A DNA stretch of 64,000 bases from Telmatobacter sp. DSM 110680 (lineage in GTDB: Bacteria > Acidobacteriota > Terriglobia > Terriglobales > Acidobacteriaceae). Position numbers and translations under genes: made by a program. The notes beneath the pieces were generated by a model. That model searched no databases, had not been told where the DNA came from, and saw only the letters and a list, made by a program, of their open reading frames with translations. Shown here piece by piece: positions 20,312 through 28,010 of this stretch. The stretch is taken from contig NZ_CP121196.1 in assembly GCF_039994875.1 (NCBI RefSeq), forward strand, positions 3,100,001 through 3,164,000, given 5' to 3'. Each line of letters opens with the position of its first letter. Positions within the stretch are counted from its first letter, which is position 1.

Positions 20312-21277
20312 TCAAAAACAAATTGTTGACATAGGTTCGTGTTGCGCTGCAAGCAACAGCCGGTTGGCCAGCAAACTGGCGCGACCATTCAGGGCACGCT
20401 CTGCGGCTATCCGCGCGAGTTCAGGAAGATTATTGCTTTCAGATAGATGGCCGAGGATTACGTAGGAAGCCTGGCCGTCATACTCGGTCTCAAGGTAGGT
20501 AGCGGTCGTCTCGTTGGACAGGTGACCAACGCGTGAAAGCACTCTTTGCTTAACGGACCAAGGGTAGGGGCCATCGCGCAGCATTTCTAGGTCGTGGTTG
20601 GATTCAAGCAGGAGCAGATCGACGCATTTGAGCTGGGCTTTTACGTTGGGCGGGATGTAGCCGAGGTCTGTGGCCACGGCCATGCGCACGCCTTCGGCTT
20701 GAAAAACGAATCCTACCGGGTCTGCGGCGTCGTGAGGAATGGTGAAAGGGCTGACAGAGATGTCGCCGATCTGGAGCGGTTTTCCGGCCTCGAAGTACTG
20801 GACTGAGGGAAGGGCGGTGGGATCTTTTGGGGGAGCTGTCGGCGTGGCTGCTGGTTTGGGATCAGAAACCGGTTCGGCGGATGCTTCAAAGTCTTCGGGA
20901 TCGCACTCCTCTACAGGAGGCGCGTCAGCTTCGGCCATGCGGGCGGCTGCCTGCTGGCGGCACTGCTCCAGCCATTGGGTGTAGGTCATTTGTTTGCGCG
21001 GCGATAGCCATCGCACCCAGGCGCGGTGCGTGCCCTCGGTGAAGTAGACGGGAATGCCCAGCTTGCGCGCGGTGACGCCGAGGCCGGCTACGTGATCGGA
21101 GTGCTCGTGGGTGATGATGATGGCGTCAAGAGTGGCGGGATCCTCGTCTGCGAGGCGCATGCGCCGGAAGAGTTCGCGGCAGCTGAGGCCCGCGTCGACC
21201 AGGATCCGAGTCTTACCGCCGGTGATCACCGTGCAGTTGCCCTTGGATCCCGAAGCCAGTACTGTGAAGCGGACCAT
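20312..21277 (-). CDS. Metallo-beta-lactamase-fold hydrolase, WalJ/YycJ-like
   Basis: 321 aa. Starts with 'LASGSKGNCTVI', typical of the YycJ/WalJ subgroup, then the metal motif H-x-H-x-D-H at 57-62 ('THEHSDHVAG'), 'IPHDAADPVGF', 'ATDLGY' and 'ESNHDLEML'. Family members are nuclease-like di-metal hydrolases implicated in cell wall or DNA metabolism. Odd feature: a ~70-residue Ala/Pro/Glu-rich insertion at about residues 95-165 ('PPVEECDPEDFEASAEP') separates the metal-binding half from the rest, probably a surface loop. The start at 21277 begins the family; the TTG at 21307 is rejected. The ~220-base gap downstream holds no gene. Confidence 0.83.
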   Translation of the reverse strand: MVRFTVLASGSKGNCTVITGGKTRILVDAGLSCRELFRRMRLADEDPATLDAIIITHEHSDHVAGLGVTARKLGIPVYFTEGTHRAWVRWLSPRKQMTYTQWLEQCRQQAAARMAEADAPPVEECDPEDFEASAEPVSDPKPAATPTAPPKDPTALPSVQYFEAGKPLQIGDISVSPFTIPHDAADPVGFVFQAEGVRMAVATDLGYIPPNVKAQLKCVDLLLLESNHDLEMLRDGPYPWSVKQRVLSRVGHLSNETTATYLETEYDGQASYVILGHLSESNNLPELARIAAERALNGRASLLANRLLLAAQHEPMSTICF

Positions 21278-21441
21278 GAAGTGAGGATACCGCGCAAGCC
21301 TGTGCAATTCGAGGCCGCTGGTTAACCGCCAAGGAACATCTTCCGAAGCTGGAATCGGAAATGCTGAAAATGTGCCGGGTTGAGAATCCTCGAAGTATGC
21401 TGCTACTAAGGTGACAGCAGTTGTCCATCGAGGTCCTAGTC

Positions 21442-22584
21442 ATGACTGTTAAGCGGATTTTTGGCGGCGCGATCCTTTGCAGCATGGTGTGCGGCGGAAT
21501 TCTGGCTTGGACTGTTGGGTCGGGATCCAAGGTGGTTCGTGCGGCGGATAATCCTGCTGTTGCTCATACCTGGAGTCCTGAGGCCGCTGCGCGTTATCTG
21601 GATGACCGTGAGACGTGGTGGCAGGGGTGGGACCGTGCGCAGAAGGATCATGGAACGCTCTGCATCAGTTGCCACACGCAGGCGAGTTACGCTCTGGCGC
21701 GGCCGGCACTGAGGAGACAGTCAGGCGCGCGCACACAGTCGGCGCAAGAGCAGGTGATGCTGGCGAGCGTGGAGAAGCGGGTTCGCGCGTGGAAGGATGT
21801 GCAGCCTTTCTACAGCGACGCGGTCTATGGGGCTGGAAAGGAAGTGGAATCGCGCAATGCGGAATCCGTGCTAAATGCGATTATTCTTGCGAACTACGAC
21901 GCAGCCCAAGTGCATTTGAGTGAACGCACGCGCATGGCTTTCGACAATGCATGGGCGTTGCAGTCGAAGACCGGTCCGGATGCCGGCGCCTGGGTTTGGC
22001 AGAACTTCGACTACACGCCGTGGGAGTCAAAGGAGTCGCAGTATCATTGGGCGGCCATGCTGGCGGTGGCTGTCGGAAAAGCACCGGACCAATATCGAGA
22101 CAATCCAAAGATTGCGGCGAGTCTTCGTGCTCTGTATGGCTACTTGAGAAGTGAGTACGACGCGCAGCCACTTGTGAACAAGGTCGTGGCGCTTTGGGCT
22201 GCGCAATATTTTCCGGCAATGCTGAGCAAGGAACAGGAAGAGTCCCTTGTAACTGAACTCAACCGTTTGCAACACCGGGACGGGGGCTGGAGCCTTAGCG
22301 ATCTTGGTAGTTGGAAACGCCGCGACAACACTCCGCTGGAGACGCGCAGCGATGGTTATGCGACTGGACTGATTGTTCTGGTGCTTGAAGAGAATGCGTC
22401 CCTCTCTCCCCAAGATTCTGTGGCGCGCGGTCGAGCGTGGCTTGAGATCAATCAGGACAAAACTACGGGAGCATGGCCGGCATGGTCGTTGAACAAGAAT
22501 CGCGATCTGAATTCAGATGTGGGTAAGTTTATGAGCGATGCGGCGACGAGCTATGCAGTGCTGGCATTGGAAGAAAGACGGTAG
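21442..22584 (+). CDS. Exported terpene-cyclase-like toroid protein with a CxxCH motif
   Basis: 380 aa. An N-terminal signal/anchor ('GGAILCSMVCGGILAW') leads to 'GTLCISCHTQASYALARP': Cys74, Cys77 and His78 form a classical c-type heme attachment motif. The rest reads as a helical alpha/alpha-toroid of the squalene-cyclase/prenyltransferase type ('AVYGAGKEVESRNAESVLNA', 'HRDGGWSLSDLG', 'RSDGYATGLIVLVL', 'GAWPAWSLNKN'), without the catalytic DXDD motif, so cyclase activity is unlikely. It could be an exported electron-transfer or binding protein. The ATG at 21442 has GAGG eight bases upstream. The cytochrome c maturation genes at 57-61 kb would be needed if heme is attached. Confidence 0.72.
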   Translation: MTVKRIFGGAILCSMVCGGILAWTVGSGSKVVRAADNPAVAHTWSPEAAARYLDDRETWWQGWDRAQKDHGTLCISCHTQASYALARPALRRQSGARTQSAQEQVMLASVEKRVRAWKDVQPFYSDAVYGAGKEVESRNAESVLNAIILANYDAAQVHLSERTRMAFDNAWALQSKTGPDAGAWVWQNFDYTPWESKESQYHWAAMLAVAVGKAPDQYRDNPKIAASLRALYGYLRSEYDAQPLVNKVVALWAAQYFPAMLSKEQEESLVTELNRLQHRDGGWSLSDLGSWKRRDNTPLETRSDGYATGLIVLVLEENASLSPQDSVARGRAWLEINQDKTTGAWPAWSLNKNRDLNSDVGKFMSDAATSYAVLALEERR

Positions 22585-22648
22585 GACGGAGGGGCTGAAT
22601 TTTCGCCGCTCGTTCGAGCCCTATCGCGATGCCGAAAGTCGTCGCAAA

Positions 22649-23044
22649 CTAATTTCTAACTTCGCTCATGATGCCGACGGTGTTGCCTTCAGTGTCTTTC
22701 AGGAACGCCATCCACAGCTCATGGTCGGGCATTTTCGCGATCAAGTGCGGCTCTTGAAGGAACTCTGCGCCACGTTGTTTCAGCGCGGAATATGTCGCTT
22801 GAATGTCGTCGACCTTGTAATAGAGGATTGTTCCGCCGCGCGGCTCCGATTTCTCGGGAGTGCTGAGCATGATGCGAATGGCTCCGCACTGGAGAAAGGC
22901 GAGCAGGCCTGCATCGAAGAGGAACTTCATGCCCAGAGTGTTCTGGTAGAAGTGCTTTGCACGCGGAAGGTCGTCGACGGTGATTGCGATCTGTCCGATC
23001 GTGTCGAAACAAACGGTCGACAGGGTAGCATCGGAGTGACTCAT
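22649..23044 (-). CDS. VOC family protein, MarR-linked
   Basis: 131 aa glyoxalase-fold protein: 'IGQIAITVDDLPRAKHFYQNTLGM', 'LYYKVDDIQATYSALKQRGA', and 'MAFLKDTEGNTVGIMSE' with the last metal-ligand glutamate. It is transcribed divergently from a MarR-type regulator 55 bases away, and an operator-like palindrome lies between. The likely role is detoxification or sequestration of a small molecule sensed by that regulator. The ATG at 23044 has GGAGG six bases upstream; the frame is open to 23101, but that part overlaps the regulator start. Confidence 0.85.
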   Translation of the reverse strand: MSHSDATLSTVCFDTIGQIAITVDDLPRAKHFYQNTLGMKFLFDAGLLAFLQCGAIRIMLSTPEKSEPRGGTILYYKVDDIQATYSALKQRGAEFLQEPHLIAKMPDHELWMAFLKDTEGNTVGIMSEVRN

Positions 23045-23060
23045 TATGATCCTCCACTTC

Positions 23061-23075
23061 GTTAGCCCAGCTAAC
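23061..23075. promoter_or_regulatory. Palindromic operator candidate between the VOC and MarR genes
   Basis: GTTAGC-CCA-GCTAAC is a perfect 6-bp inverted repeat with a 3-base centre, 17 bases upstream of the VOC start. A consensus -35 TTGACA for the VOC gene lies on the minus strand at 23106-23101, overlapping the marR start codon, with AT-rich TATGATATAT between. A repressor bound here would sit at the VOC transcription start. Confidence 0.5.
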
Positions 23076-23099
23076 GATATATCATAAATGTATAGCGCC

Positions 23100-23540
23100 A
23101 TGTCAATCCAAATTCCAGAGGACGCAAAGATTCTGGCAGACCAGCTTCACTCTGCTGCAATTCATCTGCTGCGCAAGCTGCGGCGCGAGGATGCGGCCAG
23201 CGGATTGAATGCGCCGCGGTTGTCAGCATTGTCGGTAGTTGTATTCGCGGGGCCAGTGACGCTGGGTTATCTAGCGGCAGCAGAGCAGGTGCGTCCGCCG
23301 ACGATGACGCGGATCGTTGACGCGCTCGCCGAGCAGGGACTGGTAGTGAAGAAGAAGAATGCGCAGGATGGACGCAGCACCCTGATCCATGCGACGGCGG
23401 CAGGGAAGAAGCTGTTGCTGCAAGGGCGGGAACGGCGGGTGCGTGCACTGGCTGCGCAGATTGCTGCGCTGGGTTTTGATGATCGAAAGATGTTGGAGGA
23501 TGCGGGAGAGATTTTGCGACGAGTGATAGCTGCAATCTGA
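23100..23540 (+). CDS. MarR family transcriptional regulator
   Basis: 146 aa. A winged-helix core 'GYLAAAEQVRPPTMTRIVDALAEQGLV' is the recognition helix, followed by the wing 'RSTLIHATAAGKKLL' and long dimerisation helices at both ends. MarR proteins dimerise on palindromic operators and are released by phenolic or other small ligands. Divergent from the VOC gene, which is its probable target; autoregulation through the shared gap is likely. Two starts are possible, 23088 and 23100; neither has a clear ribosome binding site, so a leaderless message is conceivable. Confidence 0.85.
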   Translation: MSIQIPEDAKILADQLHSAAIHLLRKLRREDAASGLNAPRLSALSVVVFAGPVTLGYLAAAEQVRPPTMTRIVDALAEQGLVVKKKNAQDGRSTLIHATAAGKKLLLQGRERRVRALAAQIAALGFDDRKMLEDAGEILRRVIAAI

Positions 23541-23550
23541 AAATCAATAT

Positions 23551-23590
23551 CGGTTCTTCGACTTCGCTGCGCTTCGCTCAGGATGATGAT
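23551..23590. repeat. Dispersed repeat family B, copy 1
   Basis: Reads GGTTCTTCGACTTCGCTGC followed by GCTTCGCTCAGGATGATG. Related sequence occurs at 23690, 25876 and inside rlmN at 35812. Confidence 0.45.
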
Positions 23591-23593
23591 CAT

Positions 23594-23657
23594 TGTTGGG
23601 TGGGGCGTGCTTTCCCACCCATGCCGCGGTGAGGCTGCGTCATGGATGGAGCAGCCA
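23594..23657. repeat. Dispersed hairpin repeat, family A copy 3
   Basis: TTGGGTGGGGCGTGCTTTCCCACCC forms a GGGTGGG/CCCACCC stem, then ATGCCGCGGTGAGGCTGCG and CATGGATGGAGCAGCC, a degraded second arm. Sits between two family B copies downstream of marR. Confidence 0.5.
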
Positions 23658-23689
23658 ACTTTGTGGCACGGCAGGGATTCAAAGAAGCG

Positions 23690-23723
23690 GGTCCTTCGGC
23701 TTCGCTGCGCTTTGCTCCGGTGA
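23690..23723. repeat. Dispersed repeat family B, copy 2
   Basis: GGTCCTTCGGCTTCGCTGC followed by GCTTTGCTCCGG. Lies just before the 3' end of the convergent kinase gene. Confidence 0.4.
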
Positions 23724-23743
23724 CGACTGCGTCTTTCGGAAGA

Positions 23744-25045
23744 CTAGCGGGTGTCTAGCAGGTCCGCGGGGATTTCAATCGAGACTAGTGTGCCTCGGCC
23801 GGGATTGCTGACCACCTTGAACGTGGCCTGGGTGCCGTAAAGGACTTCGAGGCGCTCCTGCACATTTTTCATGCCGATGCCAGCGCCGCCGTTGCTGCTG
23901 ACTCCGGTGCGTGGCCGGTCGCCCATGCCGACTCCGTCGTCGGCTACCTCGATGAGTACGCGATCGCCCGTCAACTTGCTGCGGAGGGTTACAGTTCCAC
24001 CATTGATACGCGGCTCCAGGCCATGCTTGATGCTGTTTTCAATGAGCGGCTGCAACAGGATGCTGGGCACGAGGACGTCGAGCGTCTGGGGATCGATTTC
24101 CTTTTCAACGTGGAGCTTGTCGGCGCCGAAGCGGACGACTTCGATGCCGAGGTAGTCATCGGTGAAGCTGAGTTCGTCGCGCAGGGGAACGTAGGTGTCG
24201 TGATCCTTGAGGAGAGCGCGGAGAATGTTGGCGAGCTTCACAGTCATTTCGCGCGCCAGTTCAGGTTTGACGCGGACCAGCGATGCAATGGAGTTGAGAG
24301 TGTTGAAGAGGAAATGCGGATTGATCTGGCGCTGCAAGGCGTCGAGGCGGGCTTCAAGGAGGAGGTGTTTCTGCTCTTCGAGTTTCATCTCAATGCGGAG
24401 TGCGTTCCAGACTTTGAGCGCGATGCCGACAACGATGGGCGCGCTGATCCACACCAGCACTTGCACCCAGAGCTGAGTGGCAACCAGGGCAAAGAGCTTG
24501 TGGGGAAACATGCGCGCGATCTGATCGCGGCACGCCTCGGCGGCGACGATGAGCCCGAGCATTAGAAATTGGCGGTCGACGCGCGGGCGGCGCAGGATGC
24601 GTCGGATCCAGCGGTAGAGGCTGAGGTCGACAAAGGGCGTGAAGGACCATATCTCGTCTGTCTCGACCAAACTGCCTAAAGCGCCGGCGAGAAGTCCGAC
24701 AGCAGCGTTGAAGGGGAGGGAAAGGTACTCGCCGTGGTGGATTGCGGGAGCGGCCAGTACAACGCCGCCGAGCATGGCCCAGCGAGGTCCGACAAGCAGG
24801 CCGAGGAGAATGATGGTTTCGAAAGAGATGTCGGCGGCGAGAAAGTTGGGGACGGCAGTGCGAATCCAGACACCGAGCGTGAGTGGGACGAGGAAGAAGG
24901 CCAGCAGGCCCAGGGTCTGGCCGGTGCGGCGATGCTCGGAGAAGAACAGGCGCCGGAAGGTGCTGCCGCGCGCCAGCACGCTGGCGACGGAAGCCATGAC
25001 TCCCAGTTTTACCAGGAGCGTAATCAGGATTAGCCTGTCAGTCAC
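23744..25045 (-). CDS. LytS-type membrane sensor histidine kinase
   Basis: 433 aa. About five or six N-terminal membrane helices with the 5TM-LytS pattern ('GLLVGPRWAMLGGVVLAAPAI', 'LPFNAAVGLLAGALGSLV') lead to a coiled linker, the His_kinase region 'LQRQINPHFLFNTLNSI' (His244) and a HATPase with 'LIENSIKHGL', 'VADDGVGMG' and 'GIGMKNVQERLEVLYG'. Kinases of this class normally signal to a LytTR-type response regulator encoded next to them, controlling murein hydrolases, pyruvate uptake or exopolysaccharide. None is adjacent here; ribA is divergent and repeats follow. Confidence 0.9.
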   Translation of the reverse strand: MTDRLILITLLVKLGVMASVASVLARGSTFRRLFFSEHRRTGQTLGLLAFFLVPLTLGVWIRTAVPNFLAADISFETIILLGLLVGPRWAMLGGVVLAAPAIHHGEYLSLPFNAAVGLLAGALGSLVETDEIWSFTPFVDLSLYRWIRRILRRPRVDRQFLMLGLIVAAEACRDQIARMFPHKLFALVATQLWVQVLVWISAPIVVGIALKVWNALRIEMKLEEQKHLLLEARLDALQRQINPHFLFNTLNSIASLVRVKPELAREMTVKLANILRALLKDHDTYVPLRDELSFTDDYLGIEVVRFGADKLHVEKEIDPQTLDVLVPSILLQPLIENSIKHGLEPRINGGTVTLRSKLTGDRVLIEVADDGVGMGDRPRTGVSSNGGAGIGMKNVQERLEVLYGTQATFKVVSNPGRGTLVSIEIPADLLDTR

Positions 25046-25187
25046 CCCTCAACTGTAACGCGGTGCGGAGGTGGTGCCCAAATACAAACCCGCGGCGGTT
25101 CAGCAGTTTGCGCGTGGTTGGTGAAAGCGTCTCGCCGCTGGTGACGGGGGCGCATAGCGTGACGGAGGCACAAAGTAGAATGGAGAT

Positions 25188-25850
25188 ATGGCATTTGAAA
25201 GCGTGAAGAAGGTTGCCGAGGCCGATTTTCCCACTCGCTGGGGAGCCTTTCGGATTCTCGGGTTCGAGGGGACGCTGCCGGGCTCTTCGGAATCGCCGAA
25301 CCAGACGGGTTCGCCGGCGCAGAGCGGGAAGGTGGAAGGACTGGTCGCGCTGGTAATGGGCGACGTTCATTCGAAGCCGCCGCTGGTGCGCATCCACTCG
25401 CAATGCCTTACCGGAGATGTGTTTGGTTCGCTGCGCTGCGATTGCCGCTTGCAACTTGAGCTTGCCCTCAGCAGCATCGCTGCAGAGGAGGCAGGCATCC
25501 TGCTCTACGAACAGCAGGAGGGCAGGGGCATCGGGCTGATGGCGAAGCTGAAGGCGTACGAGTTGCAGGATGACGGACGCGACACCGTTGAAGCCAATGT
25601 CGAGCTGGGATTCGAAGCCGATTATCGTGAGTACGAATTGCCGGCGCGGGTGTTGAAGATGCTGGGCGTAACGCAGGTGAAGCTGATGACCAACAATCCT
25701 GATAAAGTTTCAGCGCTCGAGTCGGCGGGCATTACTGTGACCGAGCGCGTTTCCGCTGAGGTTGCTCCGCAGGATTCGTTTGCGGCTTATGTGCGCACCA
25801 AGCAGGAGAAGATGGGGCACATTGTCGAGACGATGGTCAGCGACGAGTAG
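25188..25850 (+). CDS. ribA: GTP cyclohydrolase II
   Basis: 220 aa, stand-alone RibA rather than the RibBA fusion. It opens the imidazole ring of GTP in the first committed step of riboflavin synthesis. Zinc ligands are in 'CLTGDVFGSLRCDCRLQL' (three Cys); 'YEQQEGRGIGLMAKLKAYELQD' and 'MTNNPDKVSALESAGI' are the GTP-binding and catalytic parts. A ~45-residue N-terminal extension with 'FPTRWGAFRILGFEG' is present. No other rib gene is in the window. Divergent from the LytS-type kinase. Confidence 0.95.
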   Translation: MAFESVKKVAEADFPTRWGAFRILGFEGTLPGSSESPNQTGSPAQSGKVEGLVALVMGDVHSKPPLVRIHSQCLTGDVFGSLRCDCRLQLELALSSIAAEEAGILLYEQQEGRGIGLMAKLKAYELQDDGRDTVEANVELGFEADYREYELPARVLKMLGVTQVKLMTNNPDKVSALESAGITVTERVSAEVAPQDSFAAYVRTKQEKMGHIVETMVSDE

Positions 25851-25875
25851 GCTCGGACCGGGACAGAGAGAAAAA

Positions 25876-25950
25876 AGCAGATCCTTCGCGCCGCTTACTC
25901 CTTCGCGCTAGCCCGAAGAGGCCCCAAGCATGCGGCGCTCAGGATGACAC
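25876..25950. repeat. Dispersed repeat family B, longer copy 3
   Basis: AGCAGATCCTTCGCGCCGC and CCTTCGCGCTAGCCCGAAG lead to GCGGCGCTCAGGATGACAC. An expanded version of the CCTTCG...CTCAGGATG pattern, in the 295-base gap after ribA that otherwise holds nothing I can identify. Confidence 0.45.
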
Positions 25951-26145
25951 GTGATGTTCAGCGGCACGATGTGGTCTTCGCGGCTGACGATACTGCCGTA
26001 GCGGTGGTAAACCATCACGCAACGATCGGACGATTCATAGAATCTTCTTTCCGGTCAAAATGTCTGATTGCGAACCCATGATAGTCCTTGAGGGTGATGG
26101 CGGCAGATCCATGAGTTCCATGCGGCGACTTGCTTAAATTGCCTT

Positions 26146-26556
26146 TTATTTACCAGTTGCCATTACCTTGCGGATGGGTTCGTTGTCGGCGTAGACGCGC
26201 CATTCGGCTACCAAGCCTTCTTCTACCAGGGCGCGAATGGCTACGGGTGTTTGCCAGCGGTTTTCTGGATTCAGGTTGCCCTCGCGGGAGTAGGTTCCCT
26301 GGGCGACGCCAAGCAGGATCACTACGGGATCGCTGGGGTAGATCTCTTCGATGGCCACGGAGTAGTCGGGGACCATGCGGAAATAGGCTGCCCATCCTTC
26401 GCGCATTTTTTCGCGGCCTTCGATGACTTTGCCCAGCGAGTCAATGAAGCGATGGGTTGGCGACATCAGTGCGGCTACCTGCTCTGCATCCTGCCGGTTG
26501 ATGGCGCGGACAAATGCGTGGGCGATGGATTCCGCCGAAGTGCCGATTGATTCCAT
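26146..26556 (-). CDS. NTF2/SnoaL-like protein
   Basis: 136 aa. 'ESIAHAFVRAINRQDAEQVAALMSPTHRFIDSLG', 'GREKMREGWAAYFRMVPDYSVAIEEI' and a final strand 'LVAEWRVYADNEPIRKVM' match the cone-shaped SnoaL/NTF2-like fold. Members are polyketide cyclases, limonene-epoxide-hydrolase-like enzymes or stress proteins; the function here is unknown. The ATG at 26556 has AGGGG six bases upstream; the frame is open to 26646. Divergent from the permease gene. Confidence 0.8.
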   Translation of the reverse strand: MESIGTSAESIAHAFVRAINRQDAEQVAALMSPTHRFIDSLGKVIEGREKMREGWAAYFRMVPDYSVAIEEIYPSDPVVILLGVAQGTYSREGNLNPENRWQTPVAIRALVEEGLVAEWRVYADNEPIRKVMATGK

Positions 26557-26691
26557 GAGGTCCCCTTCAAAAGACATTTTAAGCACGCTGGGTGGAGGGA
26601 ACCGACCTGCCTGGGAAAACGTACTTAATTGCAGGCGCTCATTCACGGTTCGGAACTGCGAGCCAATTTAGAAATTTGGCGTCGAACGACT

Positions 26692-27945
26692 ATGCAGAAC
26701 TTCACGGACACGCTCAGCGAGGTTTTCAGGGCGATCGCAGCCAACAAGCTGCGAAGCTTTCTCACCATGTTTGGAATTGCGTGGGGTGTGGGCTCGCTAC
26801 TCGTGCTTGTGGGTTTGGGCGAGGGATTCCGATCGGGCCAGCATCGCAACCTGGCAAAGCTCGGCAATGACCTGATCATGATGTGGAATGGGACCATCCC
26901 CGCTGTCGCCAACCAGCACACGGGGATGCGTCCTTACCAGTTGACGTTGGCGGATGCAGAGGTCGTGAAACAGTTGCCTGAGTTGCGCGCCGCGACCGTG
27001 GAACTCTCTCGTTCGGATCTTTACGAAGTGAGCCAGTTCAGCAACACGTCGAGCCACGTGATGGGTGTTTGGCCCAATTACACGCAGGTGCGCTACATTC
27101 CGATGGCTCAGGGACGGTTCATCAACGACATGGACGTCAGCGATCATCGCCGCGTGGCGGTGCTGGGCTCGAAAGCGGCGATGCTTTTGTTTCCGGGCCG
27201 CCCGATGGTGGGCGAGGCGATCACGGTGAACGGCACTGAGTTCAAGATTGTGGGTGCAGTGGAGAAGATCAGCCGCGGCAACCAGGATTTTGACGATCAG
27301 AAGGTATATGTTCCCGTCACGACGATGCTGGAACTCTATCCGCTGAAGGGCGACAATATCGCCAAGGATGCGCTGACCTCGATTCAATATCAGCCAAAGA
27401 AAGCTGGAAATGCTACTGCTGCGGTTGCGGCAGTGCATCGGGTGATCGCAGAGCGGCACGGTTTTGATCCATCGTTAAAGGACGCGTTTCAGGAGTGGGA
27501 CACCATCAAGGAGATGAAGATGGTGGGCGCGATTTTCAACGCAATGGACATTTTTCTGGGTGGCGTGGGAATCGTGACGCTGGGGCTGGGTGCGGTGGGC
27601 ATTATTAACATCATGCTGGTGTCGGTATCGGAGCGGACGAGCGAGATCGGGCTGCGCAAGGCGCTGGGTGCGACAAAAGGCAGCATCATGGGGCAGTTTT
27701 TCTGGGAAGGCTTGTTGTTGACCGCGGTGAGTGGGGCGATTGGTATCGCAGCATCGGCGGGGCTGATGGCGGCTTTGCAGGCTCTGTTGACGGGAAAGAT
27801 GCCCGGGTGGGATCCACCTCGGCTGGTGCCATGGTCGGCTGCGCTTGCGATGGGGACTCTGGTGCTGAGCGGAATTGCTGCGGGACTTTATCCTGCGAGC
27901 AAGGCAGCGGCGATGGATCCGGTGGAAGCGTTGAGGAAGGATTGA
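26692..27945 (+). CDS. MacB/FtsX-type ABC transporter permease
   Basis: 417 aa. Four membrane helices in the MacB arrangement: helix 1 near residues 20-42 ('FLTMFGIAWGVGSLLVLVGLG'), a ~230-residue periplasmic MacB_PCD domain, then three FtsX-type helices ('VGIVTLGLGAVGIINIMLVSVSERTSEIGLRKALGA' region and two more) and the C-terminal 'AAMDPVEALRKD'. Such permeases use ATP hydrolysis for mechanotransmission, exporting peptides, lipoproteins or drugs. A second permease follows 65 bases later. No ATPase or HlyD-like adaptor is encoded nearby, which is unusual. The ATG at 26692 starts the conserved part. Confidence 0.88.
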   Translation: MQNFTDTLSEVFRAIAANKLRSFLTMFGIAWGVGSLLVLVGLGEGFRSGQHRNLAKLGNDLIMMWNGTIPAVANQHTGMRPYQLTLADAEVVKQLPELRAATVELSRSDLYEVSQFSNTSSHVMGVWPNYTQVRYIPMAQGRFINDMDVSDHRRVAVLGSKAAMLLFPGRPMVGEAITVNGTEFKIVGAVEKISRGNQDFDDQKVYVPVTTMLELYPLKGDNIAKDALTSIQYQPKKAGNATAAVAAVHRVIAERHGFDPSLKDAFQEWDTIKEMKMVGAIFNAMDIFLGGVGIVTLGLGAVGIINIMLVSVSERTSEIGLRKALGATKGSIMGQFFWEGLLLTAVSGAIGIAASAGLMAALQALLTGKMPGWDPPRLVPWSAALAMGTLVLSGIAAGLYPASKAAAMDPVEALRKD

Positions 27946-28003
27946 GAGGAAGGGAGTAGGAACAGGGAACAGGGATTAGGGAGTAGCGAGTAGAGACGGG
28001 GAC
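27946..28003. repeat. Purine-rich AGGGA-type spacer repeat, copy 1
   Basis: Degenerate tandem units GGGAGTAGG, AACAGGG, AACAGGGATTAGGG, AGTAGCGAGTAG fill the gap between the two permease genes. Similar strings occur at 29253, 47006 and 55913. Confidence 0.5.
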
Positions 28004-28010
28004 TGCGGAG

